Shown here: positions 25,430 to 39,200 of the stretch, piece by piece
Numbering within the stretch: position 1 is the stretch's first letter
Layout: the number at the start of each line of letters is the position of its first letter
From: Quillaja saponaria
Taxonomy: Eukaryota > Streptophyta > Magnoliopsida > Fabales > Quillajaceae
Assembly: GCA_029379385.1 (NCBI GenBank)
Contig: CM055610.1
Location: forward strand, 19,369,422-19,433,421
Reading direction: 5' to 3'
DNA: 64,000 bases
Program-made: the position numbers and the translations under genes
The notes under the pieces: generated by a model
Databases searched by the model: none
Seen by the model: only the letters and a program-made list of their open reading frames with translations
What the model was told of the DNA's origin: nothing

Positions 25430-28400
25430 ATGGTGAGCGATATTGCTTTGGCTATGAAGCATCTCTTATTTTTGTCCATGTATCTATTCTTTTTAATACA
25501 ACTGAAATTGTTTGGTAATCGATTATGCGCTTTTCCTTTCCCTAGAATTACCTTCTTGGAGCATTCAAGCCAGCATGTAATGTTTCAATCACATTTTCGG
25601 ATGGAAAAAGTCGAAAGCAGGTAGATGGCAGTTCTTTTACAATGTTTGGGTGGTAATACTAGCCTTTGTTTTTTTTTCAGCATGTGAGAAGAACAGAACA
25701 AAAGTAATTGATTGGTTTTACAAGATTTGTTTGTTTGATAAATTGGTTGTGAAGTGTTCAACTTTAGCTGTTACAAGATGGTTGGAATGCTATTAAAGGT
25801 GGGGTTGATGGAGAAAAAAATAGCTTTCGCTTGCACAGTTTAACACTAAATATTGTACTTTTTCCATGGAGAAACGTACATCTTAAGTGTGTATATGACT
25901 GGTTTAGTGGATTTACACTGATCTAGCTGATCTGTGATAAATTTACCACTGTTTTACTATTACATATTTTTCATAGCTGATGTCAGTGGCTCAAATATTT
26001 TCTATTCAGTCTCATTTGTTTCTGGTTCTATAGGTTCCACTTAAAAGAGAGAATGGCCAAACAGTTATGGTCCCACTTTTCCATAGTCAAGAAAATATCT
26101 CTGGGAAGGTATATTATCTGTTAGTGTTTTTAATAATATCGAGCACGATTTATATCATGAAATATCTGTGAAATGTGAATATGATGTCATCTAAATCTTA
26201 GCATGTTAAATATTTTATTTATGTGGTGTCATTTCAGATTTCTATAGAACCAATTCAAGGGAAGAAGGTTGATCACAATGGAGTGAAAGTTGAGCTCCTT
26301 GGTCAGATAGGTGTGTCCTCGGCTTACTTTTGTAACTCAATAAGGTGGTATATGACTCTGTGAGACAAGAGGATATACGACATTATCTTTTTTATAATGA
26401 TTCCAATGGTGGTCTTTCTGTTTAGTGTTAATACTAGGATGAAGCCATAATGATGAAAGAAAATTTTCTTTCCTTTTAGTTTATTGTGTCTTTCTTAAAG
26501 GCCTGCACATATCGTTCAAAGTGTCTGATTTTTTTTAAAATTATTTTGGTGGTCCCTTGAGTTGACCTATTCCTTTTATTTATTGACCTTTTGAATCAAA
26601 ACATATCTTATACTTTGTATGTTTGTAGCTTGAGTTTCATTGTAAACTTTTAGGGGTATTGATTTTGGGCGCATTGCCAAAATATGATGGTCATGCTCAT
26701 TATTATTATTATTCCTTTTGGGTTTAGACTTTAGATAAGTATATGTATATTTGTACCTTGAAGTATAGGTTGGTTAAATATTCACAATTCGAATCGTAGG
26801 ATGCAATTCACTTCACTAAGTAATCAATTTGTATAGGTTGACGGAAACAATTATCTTTTGAATTGGATGTGAATAGCTATGAATCTAACCTAGGAATCAA
26901 AGAATTTTTATTTGCAGACTTAGGGGTGCAAACTAGCTGAGATTTGGCATAGCTTGGCTTGGCTATTTGGTGTTTAGGCACGCTTGAAGCTTGCAGCTCG
27001 TTAAGAGCTCTTGAGCTAAAAAGTAAAGAAATTGATCCTCACAAGGATCAATAGGAGTCAAACCAAGCTAGTTGAATAAAACAAGGTGGGTGACCATCAT
27101 GGAAAAATACTTCTTATGCTCTTTCTTGCAAGTAAATATATTTATTATAAATTTATATATTATATCAATCATATATATTAAAATAGCCGGGCTCGCAAAC
27201 TTTCGAGCCGAGTTTTGCAAAGTTCGGCTTGTTTTCTAGATGAGTACTAAAATAAAATTTGAGCTTTACTTGTTTAGAAAACTAACCAAGCTCTTAGTAA
27301 GTAGCTTACGACTTGTTCACAAGCAATTCTGTTCATTTGCACCCTATCTGCAGTTCCAGTGATTCTCTCACCATCAAAATTCACATAATTTTGATTAAAA
27401 TAACAGAGTTGAAATTGATATTTTACTATAAATTATGCTTAGTAATTTGGTATATCCCAAAGAGTTAAATATTGAGAGTGAGAGAAAGAAATAGGATTGG
27501 AAGAAGCAAGACCACACTAGATTAGATGCATAACCTATCTATTTGACAGACCCAACCCAACCCAACCCAACCCATCTCTGTATAAAGCTTCTGAGAAGCC
27601 ATGGATGAGATTATTTGATGGAGAACGAAGAAATAGAATTTAAGATTTATAATTTAATAGTTTATAAATTATGTAATATTAGAATTAGGGTAAAATTTGT
27701 AATATTTTAGTATAATTAGGAGTTATTAGTTTTGTTTTTATTAGGATTTTAGCTTTATCTTTATGTTAGTAGGTTTCTTTTTTATTAGGACTCTTAAGTA
27801 TTTATTTTTTATGCCATTAGGGTTTCAGGGAGTCTATATAATGACCCCTCGTTTTCCATTGTTGATTTAGCTTTTGATGAATTATTACACAGTCCCTTTC
27901 GATTTGTCTCCTCCATTGTCCTTTTTGATTACAATACCTGTTGATGTTACATCAATACTCAATTAGCATTATTTTATATATAAAAAACTACTGGTCTCCT
28001 GTTTATTTCACACTCATTTTCCTACCAAAGGCAGTTTGTAAAACTATCTCCTTTTGTTTTTTTCTTTTTCCATCACAATGTCAAATTATACTCAGATTAA
28101 ACTTCATTTCTTTGCAGAGATATACTTTGAGAGGGGAAACTTCTACGACTTTACTTCTCTTGGTGAGTGAGTAACTGAGCAAGTTGTTGTATTTTTTTGA
28201 ATGATAACCTGTCTACAAGCCTGCAGTTACTTTTTAATAGAATTCTTTGATAAGAAAGAAATCAGTTGGGATTGGGAGGGTCCAGTCTTGATTTAATGAT
28301 TGACTAATTTTGATATTGCAAAAAGCTCATTTCCATTTACAATTGAATTTCTTCTAATTTGTCTTGCTGCCATCTGCAGTGCGGGAACTAGATGTTCCAG

Positions 28401-29189
28401 GAGAAATCTATGAGAGGAAAACATATCCATTTGAGTTTTCTACTGTTGAAATGCCATACGAGACATACAATGGAGTGAATGTGAGGCTTAGGTATGATTA
28501 TCTTGAAGCACAAACATAATTGTTTGTGTCTATCCTTTCTGTTGCCCATATTAGAGGATCTTTCCTTTGATCAACTTTCATTTGGCTGTTCTCTTGTGCT
28601 GTGATTTGTATAACCAATATGAAATTTCGTTGAACAAAAGTTTCAAAAGCTGTCTCTTCTTTTCTTTAAGTATCAAGGTTATGTGATATACTCAAACCAT
28701 TAATTTAATGAATTAACTGCAGCAGCAGGTACTAAGGATCTGTTGCTTCTATTATTTTTAACTATAATTTCAAATATAGCTGGGACCAAAAACTTTAGAC
28801 TTCTAGAAATAAATTGACACATCTGCTGGGTTCTGCACTTCAATTCTTGAACCTATCAGCATTTGTTAAATGCGGGAAGCAAATAGCGGTGTTATGCTTC
28901 TTGCTTCTGTAGCAAGGGATTGCATTGCTGAATGAGAAATTTTAGAATCTTTTCTATATAAATGTTGAAACTTAAAAGTGATGGGATGGAAAACTAAAGA
29001 TGTAGACTACTTATACATTTGCCTTCTTTTTTTTTTTTTGGGGTAGGTATGTCCTGAAAGTGACAATCAATCGTGGTTATGCAGGAAGCATAGTCGAATA
29101 CCAGGATTTAGTGGTATTGCTTTTGCTCCAGTTTCTCTCATCTCTCCCTCTCTCTCTCCCTTGTGTGTACTTGCATGTATATATATATA

Positions 29190-29247
<58 letters not shown>

Positions 29248-30968
29248 GTCTGCTTGTTGTACATGATATTGTGGTGGATAACAAGAGATACCTTATGTGT
29301 CTGCTGAAAAGGGATACTTTTAGTATATTCTTTTGTTGCATATGAGTACAACATGCTTTTTTCCGCAACAGAATGAACTTCACATTTTTTACATGTTTTT
29401 TTGGATTAATTTAAAATCATTTCCTATTTAAAAAGTTTCAAAACGTTTTACTCGTGGCATGCTCACAAGTAATAAGTAATACACCATTCATTATCACTTT
29501 TATGGTTTCAAATGTACCTTCTCCTTTACTAACATTCTTGACTTTATCTTTTTGCCGCAGGTTCGCAACTATTCCCCACCTCCATCAATTAACAATAGTA
29601 TCAAGGTCAGTGCGTAGCATAATCATTTGAATGTTAGAACAGAATTAAAACTGTTCACTTCAATGCAATTGTCATGGCCAAGATGGGGGTTTGTGTACAT
29701 TATTAATATTGTTGATGGAGTAAGCAAAATAGTGTCCAGACTTTTTAAGAATACTTATTTTTAACTAGCTAAGCTTTCTCTCCTGTTCCAATTTTCCATT
29801 GATAGATAATGATCACCTATATGTCTATTTCTTCTCGAGCTTTTCTCAACAACTAAATCATTCACTATTTTTTCTCATTCTTTTGTGTAATGTGATACCA
29901 CGTGCAGATGGAAGTTGGAATTGAAGATTGTCTACATATTGAGTTTGAATACAATAAAAGCAAGTAAGTTGAAAGTGTTTGATGACTATAATTTTTTATT
30001 TTCTTAAAAAGTTTTTACATTTATGGTTTAATAACGTATCTTGTTGGAATTACATTGACTTTTAAAGTTGCTATTTCAACTTTGAGATAGTCAACTTTCT
30101 GATTACAATTGGGTACTGGGAAAAAGAAAAACAAAAAAAAAAAAAAAACTCAAACTGGATCCTAAACATGAATGACTCCTATAATCACGACAATTAATTG
30201 AGGCCAAAGTATCCTAGGTAATTAGAGCAGGTTTTTGCAGTTAGATCTGTTTGGCAAGGATTAACACCCCGGGTTAAATGTTGATGAGTATGAAACAAAT
30301 CTTGACTGCATCTGTACAATTGTATTTGAAAGGGAAATCTTTATTAATGCTTGTTGGTCTTTAACTATATTCAGGTATCATCTGAAAGATGTTATAATTG
30401 GCAAGATATACTTTCTCCTTGTAAGAATCAAGATAAAAAATATGGATCTTGAGGTCAGGCGTAGGGAATCAACAGGGTCAGGAACCAACACCCATGTTGA
30501 GACAGAGACATTAGCTAAATTTGAGTTGATGGATGGTGCTCCAGTCAGAGGTATGTTAACAAAACACAGGAAATGGGTACAGAAGTTCACATTGTTACAT
30601 ACTTTTATAATGAAAAATGTAATTAACCTATTGATTTCTGACATAATCTACTTTGTTAGTAAGACCTGGCCGTTTACTGACTATGTTATTAATTTTGAAC
30701 TTTCTAGGAATAGTGAGCCATACTCAAAGTTCTTGGTGTGATATATGTAATAAATTTCATGACTTACCAGCATGTCTTTGCTTTTACAGGTGAATCAATT
30801 CCAATCAGACTGTTTCTCAGTCCCTATGAATTGACACCAACTCATCGCAATATAAATAACAAATTCAGTGTCAAGTACTATTTAAATCTTGTCTTGGTTG
30901 ACGAAGAGGACCGTCGATATTTTAAGCAGCAGGAAATTACAATATATAGGCTGCAGGAAACTTCCTGA
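25430..30968 (+). CDS. VPS26: VPS26, arrestin-fold subunit of the retromer core
   Basis: Subunit of the VPS35-VPS29-VPS26 trimer that retrieves vacuolar sorting receptors and PIN proteins from endosomes. Eleven coding exons: 25430-25432, 25546-25620, 26034-26108, 26238-26310, 28118-28162, 28380-28491, 29047-29113, 29561-29605, 29908-29963, 30375-30550 and 30790-30968, in phase throughout, 301 residues, the family length. The first coding exon is only ATG, followed at once by donor GTGAGC; exon 2 begins NYLLGAFKPACNV. Other family landmarks: ENGQTVMVPLF, HNGVKVELLGQI, RELDVPGEIYERKTYPFEF, MEVGIEDCLHIEFEYNKSK, FLSPYELTPTHRNINNKFSV and DEEDRRYFKQQEIT. Intron 4 (1.8 kb) holds a hAT-like insertion, and intron 7 holds a TA/GT microsatellite. 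Confidence 0.96.
26921..27346. mobile_element. Non-autonomous hAT-like element in VPS26 intron 4
   Basis: The segment opens TAGGGGTGCAAA and closes TTTGCACCCTA, imperfect terminal inverted repeats of the kind common in plant hAT-derived elements. The interior carries palindrome-prone AGCTCG/GAGCC motifs. Flanks TGCAGACT and TCTGCAGT share TGCAG, possibly a drifted 8-bp target duplication. No transposase frame is present. Confidence 0.6.
27550..27573. repeat. Microsatellite (CCCAA)n
   Basis: About five CCCAA units in VPS26 intron 4. It is not the plant telomere repeat (CCCTAAA). Confidence 0.9.
29177..29242. repeat. Compound TA/GT microsatellite
   Basis: (TA)n, then (GT)n, then a longer (TA)n tract in VPS26 intron 7. 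Open frames here are artefacts of the repeat. Confidence 0.95.
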
Positions 30969-33900
30969 TCAACGTACATGAACTGGGCATAATGTACGAT
31001 GAGAATAGAATGGAGATTAATTTTGATGAACCTCGAAAAGCTGTATAACTTTGGATTTACAAGGGGTACACTGGTCTATTATTCTTCTACTTGGATTGCA
31101 ACTTGAAATTCAAAAGTGCTGCAAATATGTAAATAGGTCATTCACGGTGGGGAGAAATCGTAGTTGGCTGTTTTGTTATGATTCTGGCATGTTAGACATA
31201 CCATTGGAGCAAATTTATGTGCTTTGTGGTGGATTAATAGACATCTGAGGGGACTGCTGTAAATGACGTTTTTAACTTGATTGTTGAGTGTGATATATTC
31301 TGTACTTTGGCTTGCCTTGTTCACAATGAGATACTATCTTATTATTATGAACAGCCAAGTAATCTATTATTGGACTGTGCTTCGTTTGAAGCTATGATAC
31401 TCATACCAGTGGTGTCAATCAAATCAACGGATTTCAGAGCTGTTGGTTTTTAGATAATAGGAGTACTGATTTGAATCAATTTCCCAGTTTTCCTTTTCTG
31501 TTTCTTTCGTTCAGGCTGTCTAATTCTGACACTTGAAATATCTGTAGCGTTGATATTTAAGGCAATGGTTAGAATCGTACGTGTGCATTTTATAAGAGCC
31601 ACATTCCCTGTAAAAGTGTCAGTTGAATGTGTAGGCTAATTCATACTCCAAAGCCCTAATGGGACTTTGGATCGTGTTAATTGAATCAATGGTTTATGCA
31701 AGTTTCAACTTAAACTCTCCACCAGTCAAAGTTTACTTTTGTAAAGATAGAAAATAAGGTACTAACATACATTTTATCGTATACTCTTCATTTCCCTTAA
31801 AACTTTCAAATAAATCCTAATAATTAATAGGCCAATAATACTAGAAGACTTTATGGTCATGTCAATATGAACCTGGTCTACGTTTGATCATTGGACTTTT
31901 GCTCATTCAATATGAACCTGATTCACGTGTGAACACCATTCATAAACTAGCTTATATTAGTCCACATTGGTCTCTTAAAATCGCAATTTATAAATGCCAA
32001 AAACGATCTGCTGTTTGTCTAATCCTCAAAACCGTGGGAAAAGATTCACCTTTTTCTTTTACCACCGAGAGCCGGTGACGTCGGTCACCTTGACTGCAGC
32101 GAAGCTTTCCCTTGCTTTATGCTTCTTCACCTTACCAATGACAATGACTTTTTGTTGGGGCCGAGTTTGTTCCAACACGGGACTCACAGGATTCAATTTT
32201 TTTTACTCTTAATCTCTCTGTTTGGTTCCTCGGAAAATTTTAGAATTACTGTTATTAAACCGAACGCTTTAATTTGTTTTGAGACACGAGTATATAAGCA
32301 CAAATAGAAGAACAATGTTTTCCAATTTTCCTGTATTTACTGCTATGCGGGATGTTGGGGGTGCCAAAATTGTTTTTTTTTTTTTTTTACATTTTTTGAG
32401 GAATTATTTGGTCTTGGCCTTACCACTAAACTCGGTAACGCTGGTCTTTAGATGAGACGGCAAGGTACATAACTTAGTCTTCAGCACGACTTTATTCTTC
32501 AAAGCACTCTTGAACTGCTGAAAGAGAATGGACAAACCCTTTTTGCCTGTTTTCTTCATTCATCCTATGAACCATTTGGAGTTTTGAGCGTTTCTGTATG
32601 AACAATATTCGGTATTTCATGGAGGTAGTCAATTTTGCTGTTGTCTGTATCTTCTCCAATCAAACAAGGTACTGAACTTCTTTATTGTAGATAAGTTAAT
32701 TTTGTCAAACTAACAAATTAGATAAAAAAGTTATTGCTCTACCTTCAGAGGATTCCCCCCTCCCCTTCTTTTACATATACGTACTTGTGGTATGGACGAC
32801 ATTCAAATCATATATTTCACTGGACAAGCTTTTCTCTTCCTTGTTGTAATGAAGGTAATACTTTAAAAGATATGAAAGGTATAGTTGGAAGGTGGTGGTA
32901 ATATATTTATAAGGAAGTGGTAATCATGGCATTGCTAGCTGTAACAGTTATAAGGAAGTGGTAATCACTGGACAGGCTTTTCTCTTCCTTAGGTGTAACT
33001 GTCAAATAGCTAAAAGGGAGAGACTCCAATATGAAATATCATGGGACTAACTTGAATTTTGTCATTGTATCTTGTAAAAGGATGCTTGCTGATGCTGATA
33101 TGCATTATGGTTCCATAAAATCCAAATCCAGTTGGATCTTGTTGCATTGTAGCAGTACTTCTTACCGACAATTTCAAGCTTGCTTGGCAACTAATATTCT
33201 AGATTTCAGTATATTGCACCTCACTTGTCAATTTTTTAGATATCATTGAATCTCCTGTCTACTGAGAGGTGAAAGGATTAGCCAGAGATTTGTTAGTTAT
33301 AACTTTGCTCCCCTTGACAGGCAATAGATGCTATTGGAAAATGGAATGAATCAAAAGGACGTAAACCAACCTCCAAAATATGTAAATAGTACAAATTTGT
33401 CATCAGGAGTTGGAGATTCAATTTGGACTGGATGGATTGCGATCTGTCATCAGAGAAAAAAGAATGAGGCTTTCCAGCTAGCAATTTGAGTATGCATGTT
33501 TCCTTATATTATGTCATTATACCTCTATCATCAAGTATTTAGAGGCCAACTTATCACAGAATGGCATGCCTCGGCTCACTGTCATAATTGATTGCTCCCT
33601 TTCCCTTGGAAGGTTACTTCTAGTTCTCTTCCAATCTCCCTGTTCTAAGCTTTTCAAACCAACAATAGTCACTTTCTTTGTAGACCAGGGAGGGGAAGTT
33701 ATTTTTTCTTGTCTGCATCTTTTAGTAATTTCATTGGAGTTCATAAGTGAGTTAGAGGTTGTGTATTGGTCTATGGTACAATTCGGGGCAATCTTCTTCT
33801 GTATGTTTCACTTCTGATTGCTCAAATTATTGAAATATAAATAATTGTTTGAGCATTCATTGATTTATTTATGTCATTTGCTATTTGCTTGATGACAGGA

Positions 33901-34577
33901 GTGAAAATCGGCATTTACAGGCAGTTGCAAGGTCTCCCGATACATCCAAAAATAAAAAACTACTACCATTTCTTTGTAGAGGTTAGGAAAATTTAACCTC
34001 TCTGGTGTTTCTGGTATTCCAGGTTGCATTTTGTACACGAGTGGTTTTATTGGAGAAAATCGGAGATATGATGGTGCTCAAGCTATGGCAATTGGCAAGA
34101 GTGTCTCTGAATGCGTAAGCATTGGTTGATTTAACAGAACCATACAAACCGGTAGTGAGAAGCTTTGGCATATCAATCCCTTAACAGACTAATGCAGAAA
34201 TGCTTGAAGCCCAGAGAGACTTTTCTTTAAATTATCTACTTTAATACTTCAAAAATATAATGCAAAACACACAATACATGCCTTGGTAGGATCTGTTGAA
34301 TAGTAGCTGATCTCCACATATGGCAGGCTGCTGATGTAGAATCCCCTTTCTGTATTAGCAAGGAATTTCGATCTGTACAATTGTTATCCTTATGAAGTAA
34401 GTGCCATTTATGTTATCAATACATGCATGCTCAAGTTCCAGACTGAAATCAATTCATTGATGACATTTCTAATCAAGATTTATCAGTGCTATTCCCAATC
34501 AATTTAATGGCATTCTCATCAGGGTCAAAACTTAGGATTCTCTGCAAGCACACTTGACATTTCCATGATACTTCTAC
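30969..34577. other. Region between convergent VPS26 and rhodanese genes
   Basis: VPS26 and the rhodanese gene converge, so both 3'-UTRs fall here. I recognise no further coding region. A minus-strand frame at 33517-33744 is basic and does not resemble a family I know. Short duplicated modules near 32818-32990 are listed separately. Confidence 0.5.
32818..32990. repeat. Two interleaved short direct repeats
   Basis: CACTGGACA(A/G)GCTTTTCTC followed by TTCCTT occurs at 32818-32842 and 32966-32990. TTATAAGGAAGTGGTAATCA occurs at 32907-32926 and 32948-32967. The two repeat types overlap at their second copies (32966-32967), suggesting local slippage or gene-conversion-like duplication. Confidence 0.8.
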
Positions 34578-36253
34578 TTACTCCTCTGACTCTGCTGGCA
34601 GTCCCTCCTTATACCATGCGTAAAGGCCACCTTCTAGATGGAAGACATTGGTATAACCATTGAGTACCAGCAAGTAAGCTGCTATCAGTGATCTGTGGAA
34701 GTAGCATAATGTAGTCACTACAGTAGAAAATCAATATTTTGGAGAACTAGTAGTACTTTTCATACACTTATGTGAAAAGGGAAAGCAACATATTGTTTGT
34801 AGCTTCAAGCAGATATATTAGGTAATGCAACTTTGATATATATCTTAATTTATATTTTCTTATCAAATTTGATTGCAGTTATGGTGAATCGTGGATGGAT
34901 TGGATTTAGTTTTTATATTATATCTGGAAGCTGACAACCTTACAACTGTCTCTCGTCTTAGGTCCATTTATGTGGTGGTTCCTTAAATCATTCTTGTTGA
35001 CGACTTCGGCTATATGTAAATAGACACCTTAAGCGTAGTCTTGATGTGGAAGTTAATTCCTGAGGGAGAATAAATAGATTGAAGTGAAACTTAAGAGGAA
35101 GCACCTTGATTGTTGACCTTCCGGCAGATTTTGGGAAGGTTTCATTGTACCCCCAGCTGAGCAAGCTACTATTATCTTTGCATTCTTTTCTATTTTTGAT
35201 TCCACACCTATAGGTAGAAGTTAATATTCAGTCATTTTTAGTCTATTTGCGTAAAAGTAATGAGCAAATTGGAAGTTGCGAAATGAGGCATATCATACTC
35301 TGTATGAACTCGGGGTTCTCTTCTGTACCAGAGAAGATGCCAAAAAATGCGAATGCAGCACGCCTGGCAATGTCCCATGCTGTCCATTCCTTTATAAGCC
35401 TATATATTTGCACATTGATAGAACCTGGTGGATGAGCCTGACCAAGGACCAAATTTCATTAGATTTACTTCTTTAACACATTTTCTTTAGATGAATATTA
35501 TATTACATTTTCTGCCCCTATATCATGTAAAAATCTAGAACATCAGACACATTGCACAGTGCAACTTTGATAATGCAGTAGGCACATTTGAAGTATTATG
35601 GCTGAGGCCTTCTGAAACTTGTTATTTTGCTACTCTATGGAACATGCATAGCCAGATCACTAACCTCCTTGAATTCTGCTTCAGGTCGTACATCCAGAAT
35701 CACAAAGTTATTTTCTTTCTGAAGTCGCAGAGCTTCCTTCACATCAACACTTCTTACCTGCCAAGGAGAAATATCTCTAGATCAACATTTGGCCAATAGT
35801 ATGGAAGAGAGATGGAGCCATACCCTTTTCTGAAGCAGAACTTCTCTCTTAGTCTTCCAGTCTTCTTCAGCTAACCCCTCCAAAATATCCGAGAGATAAA
35901 ACGTAGTCAGCGAGCATTTAAGTTGATGTCATAGATAAACATGTAATTGACTTAGGTTCATGTATGAAATCTTCAGAGTGACAAGACAATGTGAATAAGC
36001 TAAATGTAGCCTAGAACAAGAGTATACCTGGTGTTTTTGCAGGTTTTGTGGCTGCACTTTGGATTTTCAGCCCCCTTGGCATATTCAGTGAACAAAATCT
36101 TTGCCTTGTGGATTTCTCTGATCCCACTCTCAACCGCCAATAACTATGATCATGCATGTGTTCTGAAAAATGCATCAATGATGAGGTTTGGAAATTAGGC
36201 TGTAAAAAAGATGGGGATGAGCACTGCAAGGCAACTAATGTAATAGAAGCCAT
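34578..36253 (-). CDS. STR14: Plastid rhodanese-domain protein, STR14 type
   Basis: Six coding exons: 36253-36028, 35870-35824, 35757-35665, 35437-35299, 35207-35105 and 34692-34578, all in phase, 240 residues. The first 60 or so residues are Ser/Arg-rich with few acids, a likely chloroplast transit peptide. The rhodanese fold runs from VRSVDVKEALRLQ through FVILDVRPEAEF and AHPPGSINVQIYRLIKEWTA to EGGLYAWYKEGLPA. A cysteine in IIVACSAGGTMKPS sits at the active-site loop, so sulfur transfer is possible but the substrate is unknown. Family wording such as GIFSGTEENPEFIQ matches At4g27700 as I remember it. The gene converges on VPS26 and diverges from the MFS gene. Confidence 0.93.
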
Positions 36254-39200
36254 ATTTCAGAATAGAGAAATCAGATATAGAATTTCAGACTTTCACTGCA
36301 TTGTTTGAAAAACTTTCTTAGTTTTGCTTGTGTTGGAAGATAATTGGGCATTTTGGGGAATTTGGTTGCTCAGGTCGTGTGTATTGTGGATATTTAGCTC
36401 CTCAGAATCTGAGTTTGTGGTGGACGTTTTAGTGCTTCTTTCCTATTTGGATATCTTACATCCTCATCCCTTTTGTCTTGTTACAGTGCCCTTCAAAATA
36501 TAAAAGAATTCACTAAGGACAGACTGGTCAATTCCCTGAAAATAAAATATAAGCCAGAAACGAAAAAAAGGAGTGGAAAATGGAATTATGTCAGTTAGAA
36601 ACAGGTTGGCATGAGTTCTTACTAAGGTCCGTATGATATATTTATTGTAAAAATCAGATTGATAATAAGTCATATCAATAACTTAAATGTGTACTCTTAT
36701 TTTATATTTATTTATTTTAATTTATATTATGCTATACTTATTATACTAAAATTTAAATGTTTTATGATGTCCTCTAAGTTTTAGTTAATTTTTTTAACTA
36801 AAAATATTATATAATATCTATGTATTGGGTTGTATGCATTTTTATATCGAGGGTTGAGAATTTTTAATATCCTTTTACAACAAAATTTAATTTTAAAAAA
36901 GAAAAAACAAATAACTATTCACCACTAACATAATTCTATTCTTAATTAAATATTTTATTTTTATTTTTTATATCAGTTATTGAATCTTATTGTCTCTCTT
37001 TCTCATTCACTCCTTATTCGACATGTTAGATTGAATCAATCACTGAAAATTAGAAGGAAATTAATCATATATTGTGATTATTTATTTGGCTTAATTTTTA
37101 GAATGATTTTAGTTTTTCTTGTAAGATGAAATAAACTTTAAATATTTACCTTAAAATAAATAAAATATTTTAGCGCACATGATAATGCGTGTGAGAATGC
37201 TAGTACGATACAAATCAATTTGAGTGAGGATGCTAGTATGATACAAGACAATTTGAGTGTTAAATTATAATAAGGTTATATATATCTTTCCATGTTATAC
37301 AAATCATTGTGTAAACAAATTATATTTTAACTATTAATTAATTAAATAAAATTTATTAATTGTTTTAGAGACACATATTTAGATATTAAAATTTTTATTT
37401 CAAAACAATGATTTAACTTTTTAAATGCAATCATAAAATAAAATTTAAATACGAAAAAAAGTAACTGACATTCTCTAAAACTAGCTTTTTTTGAATTTTG
37501 TTCAATTTCAAAATTTATATTGTAAGATTGTGATTTTTAAAATTTTATTGGATTTAAATGGAGTTATTTTTTTTATTACATTAATTAATTTAAGTAAATA
37601 AAAAATAATATAAATTTAAGAGTAAAACACGTAATAATAATAATAATAATAATATACTAATCAACATTTTTTTATAAAGTTAGTTAATATCAATTTAGCG
37701 ACTTAGTTCATATTAAATTATATGGTGATTTCTGAATCTATAAATTAGAAAATTCAATTACATGCAATTAAAACTCAACAATCAAATCCAAGATGCCTAA
37801 CCACTAGCCCCTAATTATACAAGTAGGTCTTGCTATTATACATCAGCCCGTGCAAAAACGTGGTTATGCGCAGGACGTGCCTCTTTGATTTTTTATGACA
37901 GAATATATTCTGTTTTTGCTCAGTAGTTAACAAGTATGAACGAAAAAACACATCAAGCCAAAGTCAATGTTTAGCAATTACAAGTACACAAACGAAGCTC
38001 CATAATGGAGCCTCGCCGACATTCAAGTGGAAATTTATATTTTCCGATTTAAGCCTTATCTACTTAGTCATGAATTTGAATCTGGCATATATTATTTCAC
38101 TTACAAATTTAAATTATTAAATGAATCTCAAAAATTAGTTTTGAATTCTCACACATCTCGCATAATATTTTTATTAACATGAAAAATATGAATAATACAC
38201 ACCAATTCTATTAGAGTATTACTGTCTAAAGCTATAGCTCTTGAGTGGCTCTTGTAACTTTGTCTATTTTGTTCGACTATTAACGTTGTTAGGCTCTTGA
38301 TCATTAAGAATCAGTTGAGTTAATCCTATCAATATAAAATTTCAGAATTATTTTGAAGTTAAAGTTTAACTGAAAATGAGATGACTAATTCATAGTACCT
38401 AATAGTTTACTTTCTGTTTTATATTCTTAGAGGGACCATTTAGTAGTTGAATTCCATCTTACCAACCACATCACACGCATCTAATCGACATCCTATTGAA
38501 GATATTTTCTATACCACCTTAAATGCACATCAAAGAGTTCCAAATTTATGGAAGTACATAGTTATTGTTTACCATCTAATATCTTTAATAAAAATAACAC
38601 TGTCTTCTTAGATTTAATTGTTTGAAAGAGTTTATAGAAAATAAAATTTTCATTAATTATCTAATACTGATATAAATAACATGTCATTAACTAGACCAGA
38701 AAGATTATTAGTTAAGGTGTGCATAAGTTGATTTGGATATATATAATCTTTAACTGAAAAAAATCAAAATAACATTGTCATGTTCATTCAAACTCTAAAA
38801 AATTCAAAGTAAAATTATTGTTGTAGCTCATAAAAAACTCTCTTATGAAAAAGTAAATTTTTTCTTAAAATTTTGTAGTTTCAACATTAATGACTTATTA
38901 TTAATTAGACTAAAAAAATAAATTAATTGAAATACAAATCCAAATGTTATTTGATTGCTACAAAATACATAGTACTATTATTGTGCACAAAATAAAAATA
39001 TCCCTACACTTAAAATTCTCTTAACACTTTTATTATTAATATACAATAAACTTTTAAAACCGATTTGTGACCGGGTGTAAAATATCGATTTCTAGTTTCT
39101 GAATTTCTTTTTTGGTACATCAAAATCTTAGTTTGTAAATATTTTGTTAGTGCGAATTATTCAACAAATATTTTTGTAACAAAAAAAAAAAAAAAAGGGA

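Noticed and set aside
25430..25624. 64-residue frame starting at the VPS26 ATG and running through intron 1
   Set aside because: Its first 38 residues come from the intron. The conserved VPS26 N-terminus only appears after splicing at 25432/25546.
27550..27573. Interstitial telomere repeat
   Set aside because: The unit is CCCAA, not the plant telomere unit CCCTAAA.
29060..29383. Open frames on both strands rich in Tyr-Ile repeats
   Set aside because: They are translations of the TA/GT microsatellite in VPS26 intron 7.
33517..33744. Minus-strand basic 75-residue frame
   Set aside because: No recognised family, no neighbouring exons and no clear splice context.
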